NCBI GenBank assembly: GCA_002238425.1
Contig: MPMJ01000001.1
Coordinates: 62,001 to 126,000 of the forward strand
Direction of reading: 5' to 3'
Length of the DNA: 64,000 nt
DNA from: SAR202 cluster bacterium bin16
GTDB taxonomy: Bacteria; Chloroflexota; Dehalococcoidia; Lucifugimonadales; Australimonadaceae
Positions 52,786 through 63,521 of this stretch are shown here, in pieces. Every line of letters starts with the position of its first letter. The stretch's first letter is position 1. Made by a program: the position numbers and the translations under genes. Under the pieces are notes generated by a model. The model saw only the letters and a list, made by a program, of their open reading frames with translations. It was not told the DNA's origin and made no database searches.

Positions 52786-54204
52786 TCACTGGTCCCCGAC
52801 GGTGCGAACGTTGATGTCGTTCGGTATGCCGCCCGCGCCGATGCGCGTCGCCCCGAACACGACCACGCGGTCGCCCGGGGCGACAGCGCCGCGTTCGCGG
52901 AGCGTGGTGAAGGCCTGCAGCACGCGCGTCTCGGTGCGGTCGGAGAGGTCCGCATGGATGGGGCGCACACCGTAACAGAGCGCCAGCCCGTTGCAGACCG
53001 CAGGGTCGGGTGTGAATGCGTAGACGGGGGCCTTCGGCCGCAGGTGGGAGATCGTCTTCGCTGTGTGGCCGGACTGCGTGAACACCACCAGCGCCTCGGC
53101 CTGCAGCCGCTCCGCTACGAAGCGCGCGGCCTCGGCCATCGCGTGGGACTCGTCATGTGGGTGGTTGACGTGGAACGGGGTCTCGGCGGTCTCCGCCTGC
53201 AGCGCGATTCGCCCCATCGTCGCTATCGCTTCCACGGGGTACTGCCCGACTGCCGTCTCCTCGGAGAGCATCACCGCGTCCGTGCCGTCCAGGATCGCGT
53301 TGGCGATGTCGCTCGCCTCTGCCCTCGTGGGGATGGGGCTGTCCATCATCGAACCCAGCATCTGCGTGGCCGTGATGACGGGCTTCCCTGCCTCGTTCGC
53401 CTTGCTGATGATGAGCTTCTGCAGCAGCGGTACTCGCTCCGGCGAGACCTCTACCCCGAGGTCGCCCCGCGCAACCATGATGCCGTCAGATTCTTCGATG
53501 ATCTCATCGAGGTACTCGATCGCCATCGGGTGCTCGATCTTCGAGATGATGGGCGACGCTGAGCCCATCTTCTGCAGCAGCTCCCGGCAGGAGCGCACGT
53601 CGTCGCCACTGCGGACGAAACTCATCGCAACGTAGTCCACGCCGATGAACACGCCGTAAGCCAGGTCCTTCCGGTCCTTCTCGGTCAGCGGGTCCGCCGT
53701 AACCCTGGAGTCCGGCAGGTTGACCCCCTTGTGCGACGTCAGCACACCACCCGCAACGACGGATGCGCGCAGGTCGCTGCCGTTCACCTCGGCGACGCGC
53801 AACACGAGGTTCCCGTCCGCGATGAGGATGCGGTCGCCCTTGCTGACGTCGCTCGCGAGCCGCGGGTACGGAATCGCAACCGAGCCCAGCGTGGTCGGCA
53901 CGTCGTCGGACACGACGCGCACCGTCTCCCCTGGTGTGAGCCGGACGCCGTCGGGTTCCTCCACGACACTCGTGCGCAGGCGCGGCCCCTGGATGTCCTG
54001 CATCAGGGCGACGGTGCGCCCGATCTCGCGGCTGACAGCCTTGATGCGAGGAACGGTCTGCTCCAGCTCCTCGTGCGTTGCGTGTGAGAAGTTGAGGCGG
54101 AAGACGTCCACACCTGCCGCGATGGCCTGTCGCAGGTGCTCATCCGAAGCGACCGCAGGCCCAAGCGTGGCGACGATCTTGGTGTGGCGCGGAAATCCAT
54201 TCAT
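52786..54204 (-). CDS. pyk: Pyruvate kinase
   Basis: Phosphoenolpyruvate plus ADP gives pyruvate plus ATP. 472 residues. TKIVATLGPA, FRLNFSHATHEE, MQDIQGPRLR, ISKIEHPMAI (catalytic Lys), GIMVARGDLGVEV (metal) and ATQMLGSMMDSPIPTRAE are present; the C-terminal domain (about 350-472) is complete. ATG 54204 or 54210: the TATCAT box at 54213-54218 lies 8 nt before the former, which is preferred. Confidence 0.95.
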   Translation of the reverse strand: MNGFPRHTKIVATLGPAVASDEHLRQAIAAGVDVFRLNFSHATHEELEQTVPRIKAVSREIGRTVALMQDIQGPRLRTSVVEEPDGVRLTPGETVRVVSDDVPTTLGSVAIPYPRLASDVSKGDRILIADGNLVLRVAEVNGSDLRASVVAGGVLTSHKGVNLPDSRVTADPLTEKDRKDLAYGVFIGVDYVAMSFVRSGDDVRSCRELLQKMGSASPIISKIEHPMAIEYLDEIIEESDGIMVARGDLGVEVSPERVPLLQKLIISKANEAGKPVITATQMLGSMMDSPIPTRAEASDIANAILDGTDAVMLSEETAVGQYPVEAIATMGRIALQAETAETPFHVNHPHDESHAMAEAARFVAERLQAEALVVFTQSGHTAKTISHLRPKAPVYAFTPDPAVCNGLALCYGVRPIHADLSDRTETRVLQAFTTLRERGAVAPGDRVVVFGATRIGAGGIPNDINVRTVGDQ

Positions 54205-54301
54205 ACGCATAGATGATAGCCCCCGCCGGTTCCCATCAGGAACCACCTACTGTGACATCCGCCCCTTACCCGGTCGCCCCTGCCTCCGCTACGCTGGGCA
54301 T

Positions 54302-54613
54302 ATGACTAACCCTCAGGCCCGACCTATAGACCCCGTCTATGGCTGGCAACCGCACCCATCGACAACGCCTATGACTCGGGCTCGAACTTTTGAAAACACT
54401 GGCCTTCTTGAGATTCTTGATGCTCCGAAAGCCGAGAAGCAGGCCACGGCCACGAAAGCGCTCCGATCAAGGATCTCAAGGAGGCCAAACGGCATGGCCG
54501 GTTTACTCGTAAACCACCGATCAAGGCGGCCAGATTTCGGCGGGGTTGGCATTCTTGATACGCGTCGGAGGCCACTGACTCGGCTAATCAAGGTTGGGCG
54601 CAGGATGTGGTAA
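54302..54613 (+). CDS. Small hypothetical protein
   Basis: Open frame of 103 codons. The product is basic with no recognised motif; GLLEILDAPKAEKQATATKA, then RSRISRRPNG, looks partly helical. Support: a TACGCT box (54290-54295) ends 6 nt before ATG 54302, the spacing seen at real genes in this window. Against it: internal short repeats (GATCAAGG, GGCCA) and lower GC than the neighbours, so it may be a repeat or remnant. Nothing else is seen between pyk and sdhA. Confidence 0.3.
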   Translation: MTNPQARPIDPVYGWQPHPSTTPMTRARTFENTGLLEILDAPKAEKQATATKALRSRISRRPNGMAGLLVNHRSRRPDFGGVGILDTRRRPLTRLIKVGRRMW

Positions 54614-54739
54614 AGTTGCGCACGAGAGGGCGCTTCCCAACATGGAGCCGGACGCTCCGAGCGCGATGCGCCATGATTCGGATGAGGCCGCGAAGGGCGC
54701 GCTTCCCGCATCATCAAGACATACACGGAGGGAGAGCAC

Positions 54740-56248
54740 ATGTATGACGTGCTCGTCGTTGGCGGCGGGATAGCCGGGCTCCGCGCCGCGGTGGCGGCGA
54801 AGGGAGCAGGCGCATCGGTAGCGCTGATCACCCAGTCGCACCCCACCCGCAGTTACTCGGTCACCGTACAGGACGGCATCAACGCGCCGGCCAGCGCCGA
54901 TGGCCGCGAGAGCCACATCAGCGAAACGCTCGCCGCCGGAGCGGGACTGAACGTCGCTTCGGTGGTCGAAAGCGTCTGCAGCGAGGCAGCAGGCCTCGTT
55001 GAGGAGCTCGACCGCATGGGCGTCCCCTTCAACCGCGTCGGCTCCGTCATAGACCGGGCGAGCGTCTCTGGCTCTGGCGACTCCCGGGCTGCCTTTGTAA
55101 ACGACATCACCGGCCTCGCCGTCACGCAGACCCTCTGGGAACAGGCCATCGGCGCGGGCGTGGACATCTTCGAGGAATGGATCGTCCTCTCGCTGGTCAT
55201 AGAGAACGGAGAATGTGCGGGCGTCGTCGCGCTCCAACTCGCTACCGGCGAGGTGGAGCCGTTCCGCGCGAAGGGCATCGTGCTCGCTACGGGCGGGCCG
55301 CGCCGCGCATTCGAGCCCAGCACCGCATCCCTGCTGTGCAGCGGCTCCGGCATCGCACTTGCGTACGGGGCCGGCGCGGCGCTCGCGGACATGGAGTTCG
55401 TCCAGTACTACCCCGCAGTGTTGAGCGGCAGCCACCTCGCCCTCTCCCCACTCCTGCTCGGAGCGGGCGCAGTGCTGGAGGACGGCAACCTCCGGCTGAA
55501 CGGCGCCCCGGACAACGCACAGATTGAGGCACGCTTCCCTGACACGCTACTTCGCGTGGACGCGCTCGCCGGCGTGAACCTGCTTGAGGACCCCGCGCCG
55601 GTTCATCCGGCGATGTCCCGGCTGCTCGGCGGCATCGACGTAACCGTACAGGGGGAGTCGTCCCTGGCAGGACTCTTCGCAGCCGGTGAATGCGCGGGCA
55701 ACGGCTTCCACGGCGCACAGGGGCTGGACGGCAACTTCCTCCTGGCATCGATCGCCTCCGGCAAGAGCGCCGGGTTGGCAGCAGCAGCGCAGGTGCGCCC
55801 GTTCGGCGACAGCGCCGTGGGCGAGCAGGCCGCAGGCGCCGTGCGCTCGGAGTTAGACGCTGCGCTGGGCCGCCCCGGTGGGGCGCCCGTCGCCGCCCTG
55901 CGAAGCGAGCTTGCTTCGCTCATGCATGAGAAGGTAGGCGAAAGCCGCGACGCGCAGGGCCTCGGCGAAGCCCTGCAACGCATACGCGCGATGCGCGAGG
56001 AGCACGCGCAACTCGGCGCGGGCTCCAGCGCCCGTGACTACAACTTCGGCCTTGTCCAGTATCTGGAAGTTGGCTGGCTGCTGGACGTCGCGGAAGCCAT
56101 CGCCGCGAGCGCCTTGGAACGCACCGAGAGCCGGGGCGTCCACAAGCGCACCGACCATCCGGCACAGGACGACAAGCAGAGCTCTCGCCTTCGGGTCACG
56201 AGAGGCGAGAGCGGAGCACAGGTGAGCAGGGAGACCGCTCCCGCATAG
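54740..56248 (+). CDS. sdhA: Succinate dehydrogenase/fumarate reductase flavoprotein subunit
   Basis: FAD-containing subunit, 502 residues, shorter than the usual 570-590. FAD-binding VLVVGGGIAGLRAAVAA, then THE SYSVTVQDGINA stretch near the flavin His region, ATGGPRRAFEPS, and the late GLFAAGECAGNGFHGAQGLDGN followed by LLASIASGKSAG. GGAGGGAGA precedes ATG 54740. Next are the iron-sulfur and HdrB-like subunits in one operon. Direction (succinate oxidation or fumarate reduction) cannot be told. Confidence 0.88.
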   Translation: MYDVLVVGGGIAGLRAAVAAKGAGASVALITQSHPTRSYSVTVQDGINAPASADGRESHISETLAAGAGLNVASVVESVCSEAAGLVEELDRMGVPFNRVGSVIDRASVSGSGDSRAAFVNDITGLAVTQTLWEQAIGAGVDIFEEWIVLSLVIENGECAGVVALQLATGEVEPFRAKGIVLATGGPRRAFEPSTASLLCSGSGIALAYGAGAALADMEFVQYYPAVLSGSHLALSPLLLGAGAVLEDGNLRLNGAPDNAQIEARFPDTLLRVDALAGVNLLEDPAPVHPAMSRLLGGIDVTVQGESSLAGLFAAGECAGNGFHGAQGLDGNFLLASIASGKSAGLAAAAQVRPFGDSAVGEQAAGAVRSELDAALGRPGGAPVAALRSELASLMHEKVGESRDAQGLGEALQRIRAMREEHAQLGAGSSARDYNFGLVQYLEVGWLLDVAEAIAASALERTESRGVHKRTDHPAQDDKQSSRLRVTRGESGAQVSRETAPA

Positions 56249-56294
56249 CAGAGTTGGCAGCGAGCGTAGAGATTCGCAGAGAGGAGTCGCGCAG

Positions 56295-57260
56295 ATGGAG
56301 ATCACCTTCAAGTTCCAGCGCGGAGGTACGCGGGCGCAGCCCGAATACGTCGACTACCAGATAGACGTGCCGCCTGAGATGACGGTCTTCGATGCGCTCG
56401 TTGCTGTGCGCGAGACCCAGGACGGCACGCTCGCCTTCAGGGGCAACTGCTCCGTGGGCTTCTGTGGCGACTGTACCCTCAGCGTCAACGGCGCGCAGAA
56501 AGTCACCTGCCTCATCAACGTCGGCAAGACCCAGAAGGAAGGCGTCATCACCGTCCAGCCGATCCGGTACGCACCGGTGGAGAAGGACGTGATGCACGAC
56601 ATGCGCAAGTTCCTCTGGGACAAGGTGGATGTCTTCGCCCGCGGCGTCGTTCCCAACGGCGGCCACCCCGTCACTGACGAGGAGCTCCGTCCCGTCCGCA
56701 AGGCGATGCGCTGCACCACCTGCGGCCTCTGCGACGAGGGATGCACGGTGATAGACGTGAACCTCGACTTCTACGGCCCTGCGGCGCTCACCAAACTCTA
56801 CCGGTTCGCGTTCGACCCCCGCGACGGCATCACTTCCGAGCGCCTGCGTGAGGGCAGCGAGGTCCACGGCATCTGGGACTGCGTCCACTGCTGGGAGGCG
56901 ACGGAGCACTGTCCGTTTGGACTGGAGCCCACGCACCTCATCATGGACACGAGGGACCGGGCTGTCGCTCACGGCATCAAGTCCGGCTACGGCAACAAGA
57001 TGCTGGAGCGTCACTACGACGCGTTCGAGGAGTCCATCTCCCGCAAGGGCTGGCTCGACGAGCGCTCCGTCGCGCTCCAGACCTACGGCGGCCTCATCAA
57101 GGGCGGTATCAAGACACTCCCCCTCGGCCTACGCGCCCTCCGGAAGGGCAAGGCAACCCTGAAGCCGCACTACAAGCGTCCGGGGGCTGAGCACATCAGG
57201 AAGATATTCGACAGGTACAACCGCGACAACGCGGGGTTGCGAAAGGAGAAGCAGCGATGA
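56295..57260 (+). CDS. sdhB: Succinate dehydrogenase/fumarate reductase iron-sulfur subunit
   Basis: Protein of 321 residues. The [2Fe-2S] domain has CSVGFCGDC and a fourth Cys in KVTC; the [4Fe-4S] and third cluster ligands are CTTCGLCDEGC and CVHCWEATEHCP. A C-terminal extension (about 245-321, basic) goes beyond the normal SdhB. ATG 56295 has GAGAGGAG upstream. Overlaps the next gene by 4 bp. Confidence 0.9.
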   Translation: MEITFKFQRGGTRAQPEYVDYQIDVPPEMTVFDALVAVRETQDGTLAFRGNCSVGFCGDCTLSVNGAQKVTCLINVGKTQKEGVITVQPIRYAPVEKDVMHDMRKFLWDKVDVFARGVVPNGGHPVTDEELRPVRKAMRCTTCGLCDEGCTVIDVNLDFYGPAALTKLYRFAFDPRDGITSERLREGSEVHGIWDCVHCWEATEHCPFGLEPTHLIMDTRDRAVAHGIKSGYGNKMLERHYDAFEESISRKGWLDERSVALQTYGGLIKGGIKTLPLGLRALRKGKATLKPHYKRPGAEHIRKIFDRYNRDNAGLRKEKQR

Positions 57261-58150
57261 GCCACCGGTTCGCCTTCTACCCCGGATGCGTTTCCAAGGG
57301 CTTCTGCCCTGAACTCTACGAGTCGTTCGTGCGGGTCGCAGCCGAGTTCGACATCGAAGTGGAAGAATTGAAGGATGTCGGCTGTAGCGGCGCAGGACTC
57401 ATCCCGGCTGAGATATCCGACCCCATCAACGCTCGCACGCTCGCCAAGGCGGAAGCGATGGGCCTCTCGCTGCTCACCATCTGCAGCACCTGCCAGGGTG
57501 TCATCGGCGGGAGCGCGCTCCGGCTGACGGACCCGGCCTACCGCGCCCGCATCAACCGCGAGCACCTGGCCGATCAGGGGCTCGAATACCAGGGCACGAC
57601 GGACGTGAAGCACTTCCTCTGGGCACTCGTCGAAGACGTGGGACTGGACGTCGTCCAGAGCAAGATCAAGCGCCCGCTGGACGGCCTCGGCTTCTCCCCC
57701 TTCTACGGCTGCTACCTCCGCCGCCCCATAGACGTCATCCAGCGCCCGGAGCGCAAGCTCTACCTGGAACAGGTCACCGAGGCGCTCGGCGGCACCAACG
57801 TCGACATCAGCGGCAAAGGCAAGTGCTGCGGCTTCCCGTCGCTCACCGCCAACGAGGAGAACGCCTTCGCCATGACCGCGAAGCACCTCGGCGAAGCGGT
57901 CAGCAAGGGCGCGGACGCCATGGTTGTGCCCTGCCCGCTCTGCCACCTTGAGATGGACGGCGAGCAGAGCGAGGTGGAAAAGGCCACAGGCCGCCAATTC
58001 GATCTCCCCATCCTCCACCTCCCCCAGATCGTTGGCCTCGCCATCGGCCTCGACCCCAAGGAACTGGGCCTCTCCCGGCACATGGCCTCCACCAAGAAGT
58101 TCGTCGCGCAGCTCCAGCCTGTCGGCTCTCTCGTCGGAGCCGGAAGCTGA
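57257..58150 (+). CDS. HdrB-like CCG-domain subunit of succinate/fumarate reductase (SdhE type)
   Basis: Protein of 297 residues with two Cys-rich CCG domains: FYPGCVSKG then VGCSGAG and CSTCQG; FYGCYLRRP then GKGKCCGFPS and CPLCHLEMD. These bind noncubane [4Fe-4S] clusters as in heterodisulfide reductase B. With SdhA and SdhB this makes a type E (SdhE) or thiol:fumarate-reductase-like complex. No classical SdhC/SdhD membrane anchor follows; a hairpin does. Confidence 0.88.
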   Translation: MSHRFAFYPGCVSKGFCPELYESFVRVAAEFDIEVEELKDVGCSGAGLIPAEISDPINARTLAKAEAMGLSLLTICSTCQGVIGGSALRLTDPAYRARINREHLADQGLEYQGTTDVKHFLWALVEDVGLDVVQSKIKRPLDGLGFSPFYGCYLRRPIDVIQRPERKLYLEQVTEALGGTNVDISGKGKCCGFPSLTANEENAFAMTAKHLGEAVSKGADAMVVPCPLCHLEMDGEQSEVEKATGRQFDLPILHLPQIVGLAIGLDPKELGLSRHMASTKKFVAQLQPVGSLVGAGS

Positions 58151-58180
58151 CCAACACTCGTCACACGAGACGTTACCTCT

Positions 58181-58207
58181 GCGGGCTGCCTGCTCTAGGC
58201 AGCCCGC
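58181..58207 (+). terminator. Stem-loop ending the sdh operon
   Basis: Perfect 11-bp stem GCGGGCTGCCT / AGGCAGCCCGC with loop GCTCT, 30 bp after the stop. It is not followed by a T tract, so termination may be partial or factor-assisted. Confidence 0.65.
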
Positions 58208-58267
58208 AAACGTGAGACCAGCACCTGTCGGTTACCTTCCACCCTTATGTCGGTTAACATACCCACC

Positions 58268-58978
58268 ATGGCTGGCGCCAACCCCTTTTCGGTCAACAAC
58301 ACGCGTGTACGCAGGCTAACCGTCAACGGCGAATCGCTCGTCGAAAAGACGATTCACCGCAACGCGCCGCTGGCGGTAACCTCCGCCGACCTCAAGGCGG
58401 AGATGGACACGTACCGCGAGCAGCTCACCGCCGCAGGCGTCCCGATGCCGCGTGTCGCCGACAGCCACGTCACTGACGACACCATCGTCTACCTCTGTGA
58501 GGATGGCGGCCTCAACTTGGTCGAGCGCTACGAGCAACCAGAACTCCTGACCAACGGACGCGCTGACGTGCTGACGAGCGCCATCGACATCATCAAACGG
58601 GCCATCGACGCCGGGCTCGCCATCGACCCACACATCAAGAACTTCGTAGGCGAGGACGCAGACCTCGCCTACGTGGACTTCTCGCCGCCGCTGACCATGG
58701 CCTACGTCGAGGCGCGTTGCGCGGTCGCCAAAGACACCGAACGGGACATCCTGCGGGAGAACTTCGCCTACTTCACGCCGTATTTCCTCCCATACCACTT
58801 CGCCGGTGACTTTCTCAACGTCGACCCCACGGCGGACAGGCTCTTCCCCGCTCTCCACTCATTGCTGACGGATACCGGACTTCTCTCCGGCGTCCCGCTC
58901 CCGGAGTTCGTCTCTCAAGCCCGCGCCATCCGCGCATTGGAAGACCGCCGTCTGCAGGAACGCATCTACCTGATCTAG
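58268..58978 (+). CDS. Unknown protein with kinase-like features
   Basis: Protein of 236 residues. IDPHIKNFVGEDADLAYVDFSPPL (about 124-147) recalls the catalytic and metal loops of aminoglycoside-phosphotransferase-like kinases (D-x-x-x-x-N ... D-F), but the glycine loop is not obvious, so activity is uncertain. No signal or membrane segment. ATG 58268 was chosen because TAACAT (58255-58260) ends 7 nt upstream; ATG 58247 is in frame too. Confidence 0.6.
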   Translation: MAGANPFSVNNTRVRRLTVNGESLVEKTIHRNAPLAVTSADLKAEMDTYREQLTAAGVPMPRVADSHVTDDTIVYLCEDGGLNLVERYEQPELLTNGRADVLTSAIDIIKRAIDAGLAIDPHIKNFVGEDADLAYVDFSPPLTMAYVEARCAVAKDTERDILRENFAYFTPYFLPYHFAGDFLNVDPTADRLFPALHSLLTDTGLLSGVPLPEFVSQARAIRALEDRRLQERIYLI

Positions 58979-59046
58979 GCTAACGACAGTCTGCTGACGA
59001 GGGCCCTCCGGGCATCCTGAACGCAGCGCCCACTCGGAGAGTTCAC

Positions 59047-59916
59047 ATCGACCCACTGAACGGCATTTTCTGGGGCAGCCTCGGCCTTCTCTCCTGGGGT
59101 ATCGCGGACTATCTCGCTCGTTCGGTCTCCGTACGCGTCGGGAGCCTGAGCACGACCATCCTGGTTCAGGTATTCGGACTCGCTCTGCCGCTGCCGTTCG
59201 TCATCGCCGAGCTTGCCGCAAACGGACTCGATGTGGACTGGGGGGCCATGGCGATCTGGGCCCCACTATGCGGAGCATGCCTCGGCGCCGGTTACCTCTG
59301 CTACTACACTGGCCTGCAGCGCGGCTCTGTTTCAGTCGTCTCGAGCGCGGCATCAGCCTGGCTCGCAGTGACGGTCACCGTCACGGTTCTCCTGTTCGGA
59401 GAGCACATCTCGCTGCCACAAGTCTTGCTGATGGGGGTCGTGCTGGGCGGCATCCTCATGCTCTCAGCACAGCCGTCCACCAGTTCCGGCAACAGCACAG
59501 GACTGCTCTGGGGGGTGGGCGCGATGTTCGCACTCGGGCTCGCACTTGCCCTGCTGGACCGTGCCACCGAAGCGTCCAGCCCGATGGTCGCGGTGCTCAT
59601 CGTCAGGGCGCTCTCCATGATCCCTGCTTATCTCTTCATCCGGTCGCGCGGCGAGGTCATCCGCCTGCCGCAGGGATGGAATGGGAAACGCCTCCTGCTC
59701 GGAGCGGCACTGCTGGACGCCGGGGGCTATGTCACCTACAACCTGGGCATCGATACTGCGCCGGTACCAGTCGTCGCGCCGATCGTGGCCGCACACCCCG
59801 TCGTGACGGTCGCGCTCGCCATCGTCCTGCTCCGCGAGCGTCCACGCTCGCTGCAATGGGCCGGCGCGGGCGTTACTGTGGCCGCGGTCATCGCGCTGAG
59901 CGCGGTCGCGGCATAG
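59047..59916 (+). CDS. EamA/DMT-family transporter with apparent AUC start
   Basis: Membrane protein of about 289 residues with ten spans in two EamA halves; the second half (APVPVVAPIVAAHPVVTVALAIVLLRERP) is typical. The first span begins at once: DPLNGIFWGSLGLLSWGIADYLA. No ATG, GTG or TTG exists in frame between the upstream stop (58981) and GTG 59233, which would remove two spans. GGAGAG (59036-59041) stands 5 nt before ATC 59047, so initiation at AUC, or a mutated/misread ATG, is likely. Confidence 0.75.
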   Translation: MDPLNGIFWGSLGLLSWGIADYLARSVSVRVGSLSTTILVQVFGLALPLPFVIAELAANGLDVDWGAMAIWAPLCGACLGAGYLCYYTGLQRGSVSVVSSAASAWLAVTVTVTVLLFGEHISLPQVLLMGVVLGGILMLSAQPSTSSGNSTGLLWGVGAMFALGLALALLDRATEASSPMVAVLIVRALSMIPAYLFIRSRGEVIRLPQGWNGKRLLLGAALLDAGGYVTYNLGIDTAPVPVVAPIVAAHPVVTVALAIVLLRERPRSLQWAGAGVTVAAVIALSAVAA

Positions 59917-59990
59917 ACGGTCCGCACTAGCCTGCCCCACAGCCCGGAGCAAGGTACAATCCCCGCCTACATCCATCTGGAGGCAGAGCG

Positions 59991-60305
59991 ATGCTCGTTC
60001 TCGTAGTGAGTGTGAAGGTGAAGCCTGGACGCGCGGACGATTACATAGCCGCGGTTCAGGCGGACGGCGAAGGGACGCACGCGAACGAGGAGGGCAACTT
60101 CCAGTTCAGCTGCGTCCGGGACCAGAACGACCCCGACCGCTTCTTCCTGTACGAAGTGTATAAGGACGAGGCGGCGCTGGAGGCGCACCGCGGCATGCCG
60201 CACTTCCTGAAGTACCGCGAGGCGACGGCGGACATCTACGCCGAGGACCCCATGCGCCACATGTGCACCAACGTCTTCCCCCCGGACTCCTGGTGGACGT
60301 CCTGA
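59991..60305 (+). CDS. ABM/YgiN-type monooxygenase-like protein
   Basis: Protein of 104 residues, dimeric ferredoxin-like fold of the antibiotic biosynthesis monooxygenase family: MLVLVVSVKVKPG, NFQFSCVRDQNDPDRFFLYEVYKDE and AHRGMPHFLKY are characteristic of putative quinol monooxygenases. ATG 59991 has GGAGG about 8 nt upstream, and TACAAT at 59955-59960. The MFS gene starts 7 bp downstream. Confidence 0.8.
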   Translation: MLVLVVSVKVKPGRADDYIAAVQADGEGTHANEEGNFQFSCVRDQNDPDRFFLYEVYKDEAALEAHRGMPHFLKYREATADIYAEDPMRHMCTNVFPPDSWWTS

Positions 60306-60312
60306 CTCTCCC

Positions 60313-61557
60313 GTGAGGCCTGAGCGCTGGCCGTTCTTCTACGGCTGGGTCATCGTCGGGGTTGCGTTCGTCGCCTCCGGCATCGGCTCTGGAGTCGCGA
60401 TATGGGGGCCGAGTGTCCTGCTCCTCCCGATGACCGAAGAACTCGGCTGGTCACGGGCTGAGTTCTTCTCCGCGTTCTTGGTGCGGGAGCTGATCATCGG
60501 CCTCGCCGCGCCGTTGGTCGGTCCGCTCTACGACACGAAACACGGCCCGCGTGTGCTCGCGCTGGCAGGCGCGGTACTTCTCGGTGTCTCGATGGTGTTC
60601 ATAAAGAACGTCACGGACCTGTGGCAGTTCATCGTCCTCTTTGGCGTGCTGGGTGGGATTGCAGAGCTGGGCGGCGGCTTCTTCATCTCCCAGGCGCTGG
60701 TCCCCAAGTGGTTCATACGGAAGCGCGGGCGGGCGCTCGGCGTCTCCATAATGGGCGTCGGATTGGGAGCCCTCGTCTTCCCCACCGCCATCTCCTTGCT
60801 CATCGATTCTGTGGGCTGGCGCGGCGCATGGCTGTGGTTCGGCGTGGGGGTCGGCATCATCGCGTTCGCGCTCGCGTTGCTCCTTCGCACGACACCGGAA
60901 GAATCGGGGCTGCTGCCGGACGGCGTCACTACCCGTGCGAGCACCCAACCCGGCGCATCCGCGACCGCAGAGGAGCGCTCTCTCACGCGGCGGGAGGCCG
61001 TGCGGACACCGGCGTTCTGGCTGCTGCTTGCGGCGTTCAGCCTCGTCGGGCTCGGCATCACCGGCTTCCAGAGCAACTGGCACCCCTTCCTCGTGGAGAC
61101 GGGGTTCGGCCCTGCGGAGGCGTCGTTCGGCATCGCCATATACGGGCTCGTGTCAGGGCTTGTGCGGCCCGGATGGGGACTGCTCGGCGAACGCTACCCG
61201 GCCCGCTATCTCCTAGGCGGTGTCTCCGTCGCGACCGCCGTGCTCATCATGGTTTTCCTGAACGTACGCGGGATGGCAGCGCTGGTGCCCGTTATGTTCA
61301 TGGCCGGATTCATCATGGGTGGTTACCTCATCCTGCGCGCGCTGCTGACTGCCAACTATTTCGGCAGAGCGCATCTCGGCGCGGTAAACAGCCTCTTCAG
61401 GCCGATCGTCATGGGCACCGGCGCAGCAGGACCGATCATATTCGGAGCGCTCTACGACCTGCAGGGCGGCTACACACTAGCGTTCCTCACTGCCGCGCTG
61501 GCGTGGGGCGCCTCAGGCGTTATCGTCCTGCTGGCGAAGCCTCCCCGCCCTCGTTAG
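60313..61557 (+). CDS. MFS transporter (OFA/monocarboxylate-like)
   Basis: Protein of 414 residues with about 12 spans. Between TM2 and TM3 it has PLYDTKHGPR, and in the second half GWGLLGERYPAR; the early FFYGWVIVGVAFVASGIGSG resembles oxalate/formate and monocarboxylate carriers. Substrate unknown. GTG 60313 follows the preceding gene closely, so both form one transcript. Confidence 0.85.
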   Translation: MRPERWPFFYGWVIVGVAFVASGIGSGVAIWGPSVLLLPMTEELGWSRAEFFSAFLVRELIIGLAAPLVGPLYDTKHGPRVLALAGAVLLGVSMVFIKNVTDLWQFIVLFGVLGGIAELGGGFFISQALVPKWFIRKRGRALGVSIMGVGLGALVFPTAISLLIDSVGWRGAWLWFGVGVGIIAFALALLLRTTPEESGLLPDGVTTRASTQPGASATAEERSLTRREAVRTPAFWLLLAAFSLVGLGITGFQSNWHPFLVETGFGPAEASFGIAIYGLVSGLVRPGWGLLGERYPARYLLGGVSVATAVLIMVFLNVRGMAALVPVMFMAGFIMGGYLILRALLTANYFGRAHLGAVNSLFRPIVMGTGAAGPIIFGALYDLQGGYTLAFLTAALAWGASGVIVLLAKPPRPR

Positions 61558-61726
61558 TGGCTGTATCAATGGCTCGGAACATGCTGCGGAACCTGTGCCA
61601 TATACACGGAAATGAAAGGATTTGCTTCAGCACAGAACTATAGCTTGTGCAAGTTGCATAAATCATGCTATCGTTGACTTGACTCTAGAATCAGGCGGTT
61701 ATGCTGCCGAGCATGAAAGGTGGTCC

Positions 61727-61900
61727 ATGCGCCCTGGATTCGTCTTCATAGGTCTCTTCGCTCTGCTCATGGTCGTGTACTTCAGCTTCCAGAGCACGCT
61801 TGGCACCGTGACGACCATCGTGCTCCAGGCAGCAATCGTACTCGCGCTCCTGGGCTCCGCGCTCTGGCTGCGGAAGCGGTTCTCCCCCCCTGAGAGCTAA
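61727..61900 (+). CDS. Small two-helix membrane protein
   Basis: Protein of 57 residues: two hydrophobic helices (about 4-22 and 27-46) and a basic C terminus WLRKRFSPPES. ATG 61727 has AAAGGTGG upstream; the frame opens earlier at 61622 but without a ribosome binding site. TTGACT at 61679-61684 and TATGCT at 61700-61705 (15-nt spacing) may be its promoter. Function unknown. Confidence 0.55.
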   Translation: MRPGFVFIGLFALLMVVYFSFQSTLGTVTTIVLQAAIVLALLGSALWLRKRFSPPES

Positions 61901-61953
61901 CGCTCAAGCACAGCTGGCGATTGCCCGTTCACTTCCATGAGTTCTCCGCCTGT

Positions 61954-63432
<1,479 letters not shown>

Positions 63433-63506
63433 ACCGGAATTGTACCGCGCCGTGCTCGGCGGGCTGCCGTCCCTCGACGCTCCGCCGCTCCCGGTGTGCT
63501 CTGCGC

Positions 63507-63512
63507 TATAAT
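63507..63512 (+). promoter_or_regulatory. -10 box of gatB
   Basis: Perfect TATAAT 9 nt before the ATG of gatB; the leader would be only 2-3 nt. Confidence 0.6.
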
Positions 63513-63521
63513 CGAAACCCC

